From Malania oleifera (Eukaryota > Streptophyta > Magnoliopsida > Santalales > Ximeniaceae), in NCBI RefSeq assembly GCF_029873635.1, contig NC_080425.1:39931390-39995389 (forward strand): 64,000 nt of DNA, given 5' to 3'. Both the position numbers and the translations under genes were made by a program. The notes below the pieces were generated by a model. That model was given only the letters and a program-made list of their open reading frames with translations. It was not told the DNA's origin and made no database searches. Within the stretch, counting starts at the first letter, position 1, and each line of letters opens with the position of its first letter. Below are positions 32,799 to 43,400 of this stretch, in pieces.

Positions 32799-34880
32799 TG
32801 TTGACCTTATAGGTCACGCTCGGTTTTGATAATGACAAATACTCCTGTATTTAATAAATATCTAGTTTATGTGCGGGTCTATATTAGCAGATACATTGAT
32901 GGCACGTGAAAATTCAAAGCTTGAAGGCAAATTTATGCTCTAAATTATAATATATATTTAGTGGTCAAATTGGTCTGTAATAGTAATTAGGTTATTTGGT
33001 TTGTAATAAACACACACAATACATGCATGGTTTATTTTGTAAACTCAAACCAAAAAGTGACCGTAGAATGACCTCAGGGTTTTCGATGTATTCATAATTG
33101 GACATAAATGACCCTAAGACACACACGTTTGCATCTATATTTGTTAGGCACTTCATTAGGATTTGTGTGTATTAAAACGGGACCGAAATGCACACTTTGT
33201 GCACTTTCGGTTGACTGAACCAGACAGTTCATTCTGCCTGGTCGACCGAACAAGGCCTAGGCCAACAGTTGATCAAGGCTTTGGTCGACCGAACCATGTA
33301 GTTCAAAAAGCCCTGGTCGACCAAAACCCTCTCTAGTCAACATTTTGATCATCTAGTCGACCGAGCCACTTTTGTACTCCAACTACCTAGTCAACCGAAG
33401 GTCCTTGGGAAAATTTCCAGTGGTCTAGTCGACCGAACCAGCCAGTTCAAAATGGCCCAGTCGACCAAACCTTGGAGATTTGAAAAATCGCCTTCTCCTG
33501 GTCAACAAGCCCTTAGTTCAAAATCCCCTTGGTCGACTGAACCATATGAGACCTGGTTGACCGGACCTCTCGGGTTGCCCTGATTTTTACCGTGGTTAAA
33601 TATTTTTTAAATAGGGTTAAAATGATTTAAATGTCATTAAACTTTTCCAATAATTTCCTAATAGGTCCCTAACGATCAAAAATCATGGGATGTCTATATA
33701 TACCCCTTCATTTGGGAAAATTAGATTGATTTTAGCAAAAAAAAAAAAAATCATATTTCTCTCTCAAGCTAAATACTTCCTACTGCTTATACTATTTCCA
33801 AATTCACACAAACTTACCTTCTTTACTTCTTTGAATCATTTGTAAGTGTATTGAGTGTGTTCATTTAGAGGTTTGCTCTCTCATTTCATGAGTGCTTGAA
33901 TCGATTTTCACGAGAGCATAACCTAAGCATACTTAGGAGGCTTTTCTAATAAGCCTACCCTAAGAAGGCTTGTGGTGAACTTCCGAGTGTTGCATTCTCA
34001 TTGCAATACTTTTGGAAGTTTGTATTTGTTTTTGGTTTGTAAAAACACTTTCAAACTTACTCAAATATATTGTGGAATCTTTATTGAACTATTTGTGAAA
34101 AGATATTTGTGTTTGTTACATTAATCTTTGTGGAAATATTTATTCAAGTATATATATCATTTGCTGAATACAAAGACTATCTATTTTGCAATCCAAGCAT
34201 ATACATATTTATGTGATTGAGATATTCTACTAATTGATATTCTTGAAGCTTGCTGGTATTCTGTGTGAACACATTTGATTGAAACATTTTGAAATACACA
34301 GATTGTTATTGATACTCTCACGTACTCACTACACTAATAGAAAATATCTTTGAAAGTTGAACTATCTAGACCACACTGAGCTTACATTTTAAATCATCTG
34401 TGTTGTATGTGATTGAATGCATTGGGGTTCAAATCTGCTTTACATGAAAGCACCCTTATACTATACCTTTTGTTTGTGTATTTAAGAGATTCCAGGCGTG
34501 GCCTGAGGGGGTGGTAATCCAGCCCGGTAAGGATTGGTGTAAAGGTTGAGGTCAGTCCTATGTTAATTTGATCTTGTTTGTATAGGTGTCGCTCCACCCG
34601 TTTAAGTGAGCAAGTTATTGTGATAATCCTTCTGCTGGTTAGCCAAGGCGGGGACGTAGGCAGTTGGCCGAACCTCGATAACATATCTGTGTGTCACCCT
34701 TCTCTTTACTGTTTTCTGGTGCTCGTGTAATTGATTAAACTGCTTTATTTAATTTCTGATATTACTCCCACTAGATTGACCATAGGATTGTGAACATACT
34801 GCTGTTAGGAGGAATACCTAGGGGATAGATTTTAAAAATACCAATTCACCCCCCCTCTTGGGACCACGGTAAAGCTAACA
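32799..34880 (+). mobile_element. Sirevirus-like solo LTR, TSD ATTAG
   Basis: It starts TGTTGACCTTATAGGTCACG and ends CACGGTAAAGCTAACA, with perfect ATTAG duplicates at 32794-32798 and 34881-34885. The host sequence on either side rejoins and matches 29790-29830 of the 5' LTR, which confirms the insertion site. At 33205-33570 it has about 11 motifs close to GGTCGACCGAACC. Its well-kept ends and exact duplication make it one of the younger events in the window. Confidence 0.95.
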
Positions 34881-35062
34881 ATTAGTATTTGTGAGTTAAG
34901 AGATTTTATAATAATAATTATTTTCAAAATTAACTGACTAAATTGTAGTACTTGATTAAATCAGATTTTTTTTGAAAATATTTTGGAGTTTAAATAAATT
35001 GCAGGGATTTGATGTATGATTTTTCTTGAATAATTCAGGTATATGAAAATGATAGTTTTGGG

Positions 35063-35117
<55 letters not shown>
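35063..35117. repeat. (TA)n microsatellite
   Basis: About 27 uninterrupted TA units. The homologous site in the 5' LTR (about 29978-30012) is shorter. Confidence 0.9.
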
Positions 35118-35120
<3 letters not shown>

Positions 35121-36648
35121 GTGTATGTTGGAAAGGATTTTCTGAATGAATTAAATGGATGAAAATCAAGATTTTGGTAACAATATTTTCTACAGGTAGT
35201 TTATTCAGGTATGATTAATACTCAAATTGTGTGGCATGAGATTAATTTGTTTTTATATATAATAAACTGAATGTGTTTGCTGTGGTGTATTTAATTGATA
35301 TGTTAATTGTTGTGGTGTATTTAATTGATATGTTATGGTGTTGTGTTGTTGTTAATGTAAATTACGATATAACGTTGGCAGTGATATGAGGAAGTCATTA
35401 TATCATACTTGATATAAATCGCGATATAACGTTAACAGTGTTATGAGGAGGTCGTTATATCGTCATTTATATAAATGGGGTAAAACATTGGCAGTGAGAT
35501 GAGGAGTTTATTTTACCGATTTACTATGAACAAGGTCTTGTGTGTTGTGACTATGGTTGTCTGTGTGAAGTACGTGCTGGAAACGATGGGGAGGGATGCC
35601 CTGAGAACCATGGAAAGCAAAGTACTTGTGCAGTATCCTGTGTGGATGTGAATGAAATATATTGTAAATATGGTTATGTTGTGGTGTATTTAGCTGATAT
35701 ATTGTGGTGTTGTATTGTTGTTCATGTAAATTGCGGTATAACGTTGGCAATGATATGAGGAGGTCGTTATATCGTACTTGATATAAATTGCGATATAAGG
35801 TTGACAGTGATATGAGGAGGTTGTTATATGGTCATTTATATGGGGTAAAACGTTGGCAGTGGGATGAGGAATTCATTTTATCGATTTACTACGAACAAGG
35901 TCTTGTGTGTTGTAATTGTGGCATTTTGTATGATTGAAGTGAGGTAAACTCTCCGCCCAATGGCTTGCTAAGTAAGACAAGTGCCCTGATGGGTATTAGT
36001 TGAAGCATCGCTCAGTCGAAATGGGAAAAGTTACGTAAGGTATTAGAGCAAAGGGGCATTACACATGTAAACTCCCTAATCCTTAAGAAACTTTCACTAT
36101 AAATAATAGTGTATGTGAATTGAATGCATCATGATCGTGGATATGTTGTGGTGTGATCTGTGATGGTGGATGTACTATGGTAATACGTGTGATATATGTC
36201 TATGCGTATTTCTTGTGTTATGGATGATGATGTATGTGCGAGTAATGTTTGCAAGTGTTTGTTCAGTTATTGGTGAATAATTAAACTGTTATATTTTGAC
36301 TGCACTAAAAGTCATTAGCCACACACTGATGATAGTTTATTCCATTCTTACTGAAAAGTGTTTCACCCCATCACTATCATATCATTTTTCAGATGTCATG
36401 AGAAGTATAACAGTAATCATAGTGCACAGTGAAAGTGTGGGTGGAATAGAAGGTCCTTAGTTAGAATTGTTAGTATTTTATTTATGTTTTGATGACCTCA
36501 GAATTGTATTTTGTATTGAGATTTTTATTGTAATAAAGGTTAATTTTTAGTGCTATGGTAATTGTTATGGAGATCTTCCGCTGTTTTATTATATAGTATC
36601 AGAAATTTATTTTAAATAACACTCTGTACTCAAGTTTCAGGTTCAAGG

Positions 36649-36714
36649 TATATATATATAATGCATACTTATATATATATATATATATATATATGCACAA
36701 TAGAAAATACATTT

Positions 36715-36764
<50 letters not shown>

Positions 36765-36865
36765 GCATACATAATAATATACCCATACTAATGCACATAC
36801 ATATAAATAATCACATGTACATATGCATAATAATAATATATACATATATACCTACACATACATCA

Positions 36866-36910
<45 letters not shown>
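36649..36910. repeat. TA and AC microsatellite cluster
   Basis: (TA)n at 36650-36694, (AC)n at about 36718-36750 and (TA)n at about 36868-36909, joined by imperfect ATACATA repeats. GCACAATAGAAAATACATTTAAAC at 36695-36718 is the reverse complement, with minor changes, of the left flank of element D. Confidence 0.9.
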
Positions 36911-36913
<3 letters not shown>

Positions 36914-37340
36914 GCACATTTATGCACGCATGCACTCACTCACACATGCCATGCATTCACATGTCTATCCATGCATATATGCATGCATCATGCGCATGCA
37001 TCACCATGCATTCATGCCCACATGCATCTATGCACATTTATCCACTCTACATCCGTTCATGCATGCATACATGGATCATGTGCATCATCCAACATCCATG
37101 TGTGCATATCACACATGCATTCATGCACACATGCATCCATGCACATTTATCCAATCTACATCCATTCACACATGCATACATACATCATATGCATCATCCA
37201 ATATCCATTTATATGCATATAGGCATATTTATGCATCCCATCCATGCATGAATACATGCACCCATTCACATATCTAACTATGCATGCATTCATGTATCCA
37301 TACATCTAAGCACTTGCAACACATGCATGCACCATCACAC
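36911..37340. repeat. CATGCA-rich repeat with a ~109-bp period
   Basis: The tract is dense in CATGCA/TGCATG hexamers. A segment starting CATGCATCTATGCACATTTATCC at 37021 is repeated imperfectly at 37130, through TCATCCAACATCCAT. Open reading frames of about 90-140 codons across it, rich in His, Cys, Met and Ile, follow from the repeat and are not genes. Confidence 0.8.
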
Positions 37341-37483
37341 ACAATCATGCATGCATGAATTTTCATATAATCACACATATTGCCCTACATACACACACAT
37401 ATGCGTGCGCTTTCACACACCAAAAAAATCCCCAAAATAAAAGAAAAATAGAGAAAAATGGAAAGAGGAAAAGAGGTAGAGAG

Positions 37484-37530
<47 letters not shown>

Positions 37531-38601
37531 ACTTACCATAGGAGAGAAGGGGGGCTTTGAGTCAGAAAAGAAAAGGAGAGCAAAAAGGGTAATAATTGGT
37601 AAAAAGATCAATGCAGAAAAGTTAAAAAGGACAAGGGTTTCACTCAATTTTTATATTAGAGGTCAAAATTATTGTTGAACCCACCTTACCATTCGACGCT
37701 GTCTTGGATTACTTAGTTCAATGAAAAATGACAAAAATAAAGCAAAAAATTTAGAAACAATAAGTAAAAGTTAGAGTGAGGTAAGAAGGATTTGTTAATA
37801 TTCATTTTGATTATTCGGTTGAAATGACTATTGACAAATGGTTGACGTGCTTATACAGTGTGCATGCGTGTATATACTAAATTAAATAATTTTTGAGAGA
37901 AGCAACCCTTTAAAAGGCTTTCATAGATTTATGAAAATTCTATTACTTTGAAGCCAAATGAAAAAAAAAAAAAAAAAACAAACAGTACAAAGAATACAGA
38001 TAACATACACAATTGATTTTTGGTCATGTTCCATTTGCACTGATCGGGTTGGACGGATTGGTCGGGTTGTTATTTGTTAACCAAGTCCCTCAAGTTGTGC
38101 TCCCGTTGCCTCCCGCTTTCGTACGCTTTTCCCCAGTCTACTCTAACTAGAGGGCGGGATAGAGACCGTATCGTGGCCGCTGAACATGGGTTTGTAGTTT
38201 ACAGGTGGTTGATTGCCTTTGCAGTTTAAAAAATTTTCGGTTTGAATTCCATAATCAAAATTATTTTCTGGGGTTCATTTGCTTGGAAAAAAATTGGGTT
38301 TTCATTTGATTTTGTTGCTCACATGTAGTTTGCGTTTACCCGTTTGCGTTGAAATGATGATCGGCGATTTAGGTCATTCATGCTCACGTAATTAATTAGA
38401 TGCAGATAGTAGCGCATTTTGGCTGCGTTTTAATCATATTCTACTGGCAATCATTAAATGGAACTGGTAAGTAGGGTTTGATTATTCTTTTCTGTCGAGT
38501 CCATGATTCTTGTTCAGATTGGGTCTCAGAGAGTAATAAACAGAGTTGGATTAAGCTTTGAAGGAAAGTTTTTTAGGGGTTTAGAAACTTTAGATTTTCT
38601 T
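37341..38601 (+). promoter_or_regulatory. Upstream region and probable 5' leader of the trihelix gene
   Basis: About 1.26 kb with no gene. It has a (GA)n tract of about 20 units at 37487-37528, which on the plus strand would be a GAGA-type element, and an A tract near 37962-37979. A GC-richer stretch at 38035-38200 contrasts with the AT-rich flanks and may be close to the transcription start. No TATA box could be assigned with confidence. CDS-distal introns in the leader cannot be excluded. Confidence 0.4.
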
Positions 38602-38607
38602 ATGTGA
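38602..38607 (+). promoter_or_regulatory. AUG-stop minimal upstream ORF
   Basis: ATGTGA, a start codon followed directly by a stop codon, lies 11 nt before the main ATG at 38619. If the leader is transcribed through here, this is a start-stop uORF. Such elements can stall ribosomes (AUG-UAA in Arabidopsis NIP5;1 is a known case). A role here is inference. Confidence 0.45.
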
Positions 38608-38618
38608 CAAATAAATTA

Positions 38619-39938
38619 ATGGAAGGAAAATCATCATCGGGTGCCGCTGATATGATGCCAAGCGCTTCTTATGGTTTTCTAGACTTGCAGGGATCTATGC
38701 AACTTCATCACCCGCGAAACCCACTAGCGCAACAGACTTCTTCTATGATGCATTCCCAAATCCAAGACTCTTTCAATCTCAGGGCAGGGAACATACAAGA
38801 ACCTGATCAACCTATTACATCTCTTGAATACTGTAAGGGCGAGAGGGGGAAGAACTCATTGAGTGATGATGAGGAGATGAATTGTGCAGAAGAAGGCATT
38901 GATGGGCGTAGTGAAGTGGGAAAGGGGAAAAAGGGTTCCCCGTGGCAGCGAGTGAAGTGGACTGATAAAATGGTGATGCTTTTGATTACTGCTGTTTCTT
39001 ATATTGGAGAGGATACTGCTTCCGATGTCACTGGTGGGGGAAGGCGGAAGGCTTGTCTATTGCAAAAGAAGGGGAAATGGAAAACTGTTTCAAAGGTGAT
39101 GGCCGAGAGGGACTATTATGTATCACCTCAACAATGCGAGGACAAGTTTAATGATTTGAACAAAAGGTATAAGAGACTTAATGATATTCTTGGGAGAGGC
39201 ACTTCCTGCAAGGTTGTTGAGAACCCTGCACTTTTAGACTTGATGGACCTATCTGAGAAATGTAAGGAGGATGTGAGAAAGATACTTAGCTCAAAACATC
39301 TGTTTTATGAGCAAATGTGCTCATACCACAATGGAAATTGTTTGCATCTTCCTCATGATCCTGACCTCCAACGATCCTTGCAGTTGGCTCTTAGAAGTAA
39401 AGATGATTGTGAACCGCATGAGTTGAGGCGGCACAAAGTTGATGACTTTGATAATGAGGATCAAGATGCTGAAACTGATGATCATGATGATGAAATGGAG
39501 GAGGATCGTGCTTTGTATAAGGATAATGCTGGCACGTTCAGTTTTCCAGGAGCTTATGCAAAAAAGATTAAACAAGGGGAGGATTATGAAGAGGGTTTTG
39601 GAAATGCTGTTAATTTTTTGGACTGTACTAAAAGATCTGATTTATATCCCCAGAATGATTGCACCAATGTGGATCAAGGTTTCCCTGAGAGTAACAAGGC
39701 AGATTGGTCACAGGAGCAATGGATGTTATGTCGCCCACTGCAGTTGGAAGAGAAGAAGTTACAGATACAGGCACAGATGCTTGAGTTGGAGAAACAGCGG
39801 TTCTTGTGGCTTAGGTTTAGCAGGAAACATGACAGGGAACTGGATAAGATGAGGTTGGAAAATGAGTGCCTAAAGCTTGAAAATGAGCGCATTGAATTAG
39901 AACTTAAGCAGATGGAAATGAATGCCACTTATGGCTGA
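38619..39938 (+). CDS. Trihelix (GT-gamma clade) transcription factor, HRA1/At1g21200-like
   Basis: This is an intronless frame of 439 codons ending in TGA. The N-terminus (MEGKSSSGAADMMPSASYGF, then LDLQGSMQLHH) is typical of the Arabidopsis At1g21200/At1g76870 proteins, and HRA1 (At3g10040) belongs to the same clade. A basic patch GKGKKGS (101-107) could be a nuclear signal. The trihelix Myb/SANT-like DNA-binding domain spans about 109-195, with the tryptophans of PWQRVKW and KGKWKTV and the third-helix region QQCEDKFNDLNKRYKRL. Residues 274-300 are acidic. A charged coiled coil (LQLEEKKLQIQ...ENERIELELK, about 374-434) fits dimerisation. The ATG at 38619 is chosen because family members start MEG; in-frame codons before it (from 38604) begin with GTG, and ATG 38602 is followed by TGA. 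HRA1 tempers hypoxia gene activation; function in this species is inferred. It is a nuclear protein, and the length matches the family. Confidence 0.93.
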   Translation: MEGKSSSGAADMMPSASYGFLDLQGSMQLHHPRNPLAQQTSSMMHSQIQDSFNLRAGNIQEPDQPITSLEYCKGERGKNSLSDDEEMNCAEEGIDGRSEVGKGKKGSPWQRVKWTDKMVMLLITAVSYIGEDTASDVTGGGRRKACLLQKKGKWKTVSKVMAERDYYVSPQQCEDKFNDLNKRYKRLNDILGRGTSCKVVENPALLDLMDLSEKCKEDVRKILSSKHLFYEQMCSYHNGNCLHLPHDPDLQRSLQLALRSKDDCEPHELRRHKVDDFDNEDQDAETDDHDDEMEEDRALYKDNAGTFSFPGAYAKKIKQGEDYEEGFGNAVNFLDCTKRSDLYPQNDCTNVDQGFPESNKADWSQEQWMLCRPLQLEEKKLQIQAQMLELEKQRFLWLRFSRKHDRELDKMRLENECLKLENERIELELKQMEMNATYG

Positions 39939-40990
39939 ATGGTGAAAAGAAAATTCTTATGATAACTGTTTGCTGTTTTTGTTTAGTCCAAGCCTGTGTA
40001 TATATGTGGTTTAGACATCTCTCTGTTTGTATCTTTGTCATGTGCATTGAGTGGGCTTAGTTGTAAATTTTCACTTTGCCTAATGATAATTTATGACATT
40101 GCCTCATGTTTTAATTTGTTGCAGCAAGAGTTTTATGACTTTCCTTATGTATCTGGGCCCTTTATTATGAAGTTTGAACACACAAATGTCAAAATTTTAT
40201 GCTTCCCTACCATATTACTGTCCTCAGTTGTAGTTTTCTTTTTATGCTTGACATAATTTTGTGCATACTGCTTAACTAAAGCTCATTCTATATGGTATCT
40301 TCAAGACAGCATGATGAAAATGCTTCAGCAGGTAGCGTCTGTCATATGTATGTTTTTCTTGTCCTTCCATTTTAAACCATGATCTAACATGTCTGTTAAT
40401 GGATTTTTCAAAAATGAGTTGGAAAATTAACTTTTTCTTAATGCTGATTGAGCTTCTTGTCACTTGTTACTTGAAACAAAAACAGGCTCCAGTAGCAGTG
40501 TTTGGTTTGGTAGCCATGGCTGATAGCATGGCAGTGAAGATGATAACTCCCAGAACCATAAGCTTTAACTTAGCTGCAAATTGAATAGGCTTCTTCATTC
40601 ATTGTGAAATATAAAATCTTGAGGGTTAAAGGATGAATCAAACTTGAGGGATTGGTTTCAAGGGCCATTTGACGTGAAATCATGGGACATCACTAAGCTG
40701 GTCAACTTCCATGTGAAGGTCAACAGGACACAACAATCCTTAATGCTTACGAACCAAAGTAGAAAGATGGTTCCATGTGGTATTCAACCTCCCTTTCTTA
40801 GAGGGGATGATATGATTAGATTTGGTGTGAAAGATGAGGACATGATTAGGTAGGCTGACAGGCATTCCAATGTAAGAAAGACATCACAATGGAAACGCTT
40901 TGGTAGGCAGGCATCTAACATGTGTCAGTTTTCTTGTTATTAATTTTAAACTACCATTTCATGATTTCGATGAGAATGTTATTTAATTTT
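39939..40990 (+). other. Downstream region of the trihelix gene, 3' UTR not resolved
   Basis: No second gene is supported. TTTGTTGCAG at about 40114-40123 looks like a splice acceptor, so a spliced 3' UTR is possible. Small open frames (40644-40853 and others) have no recognisable domain. A clear polyadenylation signal was not identified. Confidence 0.35.
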
Positions 40991-41242
40991 CTCAAATGGA
41001 GAAAATTGGGTAATCTTGGACCACCAACTCAACATGCCAAGTGGCGGTCTTGTTCCACCCAAATGCTGACATATTTGCCTTGGGGCGACATATTAACTAA
41101 TGTCTTCTCCACTTTCTTTTCACAGCTGGTCAAAGACATGGGGTCCAAGGTACACATGTCAGAATTTGAGTGGAACAAGACCTCCAGTTGGCATGTTGAA
41201 TTGGTACTCCAGGACTACCCAATTCTCCTCTTAAATGTGAGG
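40991..41242. repeat. Long imperfect hairpin (foldback)
   Basis: The left arm 40991-41083 (GAAAATTGGGTAATC...CAACATGCCAAGTGG...CTTGTTCCACCCAAATGCTGACAT...CCTTGG) pairs with the right arm 41145-41242 (CCAAGG...ATGTCAGAATTTGAGTGGAA...) with scattered mismatches. The loop is about 61 nt. It could be a foldback transposon remnant or a young MIRNA/siRNA-type locus. No terminal duplication was found. Confidence 0.85.
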
Positions 41243-43361
41243 TCATACATCTCACTCACTGTCATCTGACTTGATTGTTGATTGGGAGTGATTTTTGAAT
41301 GTTTATACTTTGATTGTTGGATGATTGAAGTGAAGAACTGGTTTATAAACTTGTAAAAAACTGGAAAGATTGATTATATCCATTATCCCAAAGGACACTG
41401 ATGATGAGGATCATTTGTCAAAAATTCCTCGATCTTATCCCCTGATCCAGCAAGTTCTTCATTTTGTTTTGGTGATGTGAAGGTATATTTTGCTTGATTG
41501 TTTGTTATTGTCACTTGAATGGTTCCGTAGTTGTTGAAATATGGACTTTATTAACTTTTAGGCTGGTTTTCTTTTGATATTTATGTTTTAGATTTTTGCT
41601 GTTTGCTGCAGTTTCATTTCTTCTTCATCTCATCTTACTGAATTTAATTTTTTCTAAAATGATACGTGGATCTGAATTACAGGATGATTCTCAATGGAGT
41701 ATGATATGTGGTCTGACTTACAGGATGATTCTCAATGGAGTCTTTGTTTTGCTTTCCTTTGATTGGCATGTTTACTATTTATTTTGGTAGTTGAAGTTTT
41801 ATTTATTTATTCTTGTCGATAGTTTTAATAATTATCATATGACTAGTTATTTTGATAGTCATAAAATTCTTCTCCACCACTGCAGCACTGTCTTCCAAGT
41901 TTATGGTGCTGGGCCTCAGATGTTCACTTAATCATTTATAATGCTTATTATTGTAAATTTTTTTTTTTTTTTAGATTTTCCTGTTTTTGGTTTTCAAATT
42001 AAAAGTGTTTTCTGTGCTTTTCCATATTTTTTTTGTTGTTTGCATTGTGCTCCCTTAAATTTTTCATTTCCATATGAACTAAAAAAATGAATCACTGAAA
42101 CATTATTTAATAAAGTGATAATCGTAGCACATGGGGCTTCATCTGCTTATTTGTGAGAAGCTTGTATTTCTATCATTGCAGATCTCACCACCCATCTCTT
42201 TATTGATCAACACTTTCCATGGTTCATTGAGGTTTGGACAATGCTTTTCTCTACCATTCAAATCGTGATCTCTTCATTATTTTTAATCTTTAAGGCGGTG
42301 GTTTTATACATCAAAAAGAAAAAAAGAATTGTAGTTTTTAAGACTATTGTTCTCCATCTTTTAGATTTCTTGGTGCAACTTTTTTGTCTCTCTGACATGA
42401 AGGAGGGAATATCCCTCTCTCATAACTCTGCCTCTATCATGAAGGGAACAGATCATGAAGGAGACAGATTTTCAGAAATTTATTCAGATTGAAGATGTGG
42501 TTTTTGGTCTGTGATTCAGGAAAGTAGTTGTTCGGGGCTACTTATGGGTGTGGGAAAGGAATCAGCATTGGCATTGATGCATTTCTGTGTGTAACTTCTG
42601 TTTTCACGTTGTTGGAGCATTTATATCAGGTTATTTTGAAGTATCCAGTATTGGATGTTGATTTGAGTTGTTTGACATACTCGTGTAAGAAGATTTCTTG
42701 GTGGGTTTAAAAGTAAAGGTAAATGTTTTTCTATTTGTTATGGGGAGGTTTTAACAGTAAGGGTTGGGGATTATTTTGCGATCCTTTAGATTGATCATGG
42801 ATGGTATGGAAGTACAGCAACTGGATACGCGGGTGACATCAAATGAGGGTTGGCGGTGGCTAGGGATTAGGATGATTTAGAGTTTCCTGTAATTCCTCAA
42901 AGAAGAAGGCATGTGGACCATAGAAATTGGGGCAGCTACAATGTCTCAAATGCTGGGGGAGATGGGGCCTGTCAGCTTGTGTCCAAGCTGGGTTGGCTGG
43001 CAGTTACCAACATCACAGTACACTTTGTTCAGGTTTTGGGTTAACTTTGTTTATGAAGGACGCTCAGCTCATTGCTTCAGTCAGTTCACTACCTCCAAGT
43101 CAGGCCTAATGCTCGAGTAAAGCATTGCCCTTGGATGACAAGCTGAATGAGGGCCCAGTAAAGAGGTGGGGATCCAATGAATGTCTCTTCCACCTAGAGC
43201 TGATTTGCAGGTGGAGAGGATGGGTGCATTGCTGCAGGTGACAAGGCTCCTGCAGGTCTTGATGGGCTGGTTGGTGGAGGACATCAGTAATTCATGTCCC
43301 CCTGGCAAGTCTGTTTTCTGGAGGACATCAGTAATTCATAAAGGAGAATTTTGAAGTATTA
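41243..43361. other. Non-coding DNA downstream of the trihelix gene
   Basis: No protein domain was recognised. Two short internal duplications occur: ACAGGATGATTCTCAATGGAGT twice at about 41680-41742, and GGAGGACATCAGTAATTCAT twice at about 43275-43340. T tracts lie near 41958-41972. Stretches at 42900-43320 are GC-richer but have no long conserved frame. It may include transcribed introns or UTR. Confidence 0.4.
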
Positions 43362-43368
43362 TAACAAT

Positions 43369-43400
<32 letters not shown>

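Larger units (their letters stand above)
29105..36648 (+). mobile_element. LTR retrotransposon with a minimal non-coding interior, element D
   Basis: Two LTRs of about 2.46 and 2.48 kb (after subtracting a nested solo LTR) enclose only 514 bp. A PBS-like site and a purine-rich tract are both present. The interior has no gag or pol similarity that I can see, so this is a non-autonomous or internally deleted derivative of the gypsy-like LTR family also seen at 49690. The TA repeats at both ends hide any target-site duplication. Confidence 0.8.
32080..36648 (+). repeat. 3' LTR of element D, interrupted by a solo LTR
   Basis: The segment starts TGTAGTGATCC and matches the 5' LTR up to about 36648 (CAGGTTCAAGG). 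The last bases of the 5' LTR (GGCATCACA) are not conserved, and the sequence runs into TA repeats. The solo LTR at 32799-34880 interrupts it; without it the length is about 2.48 kb. Microsatellites include (TC)n at 32257-32299, (TTA)n at 32745-32782 and a (TA)n run of about 27 units at 35063-35117. Confidence 0.85.

Noticed and set aside
36791..37277. Overlapping open frames of 109-143 codons rich in His, Cys, Met and Ile
   Set aside because: They arise from CATGCA and TA/AC repeats, are open in all three plus frames at once, and show no domain or codon pattern.
39439..39852. A 137-codon frame overlapping the trihelix gene, and two antisense frames
   Set aside because: They are shadow frames of the acidic and coiled-coil parts of the trihelix CDS, with Met/Ile-rich composition caused by GATGAT runs.
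40644..41269. Second protein-coding gene after the trihelix gene
   Set aside because: The frames are short with no recognised domain, and the longest overlaps the foldback arms, whose inverted symmetry explains the openness.
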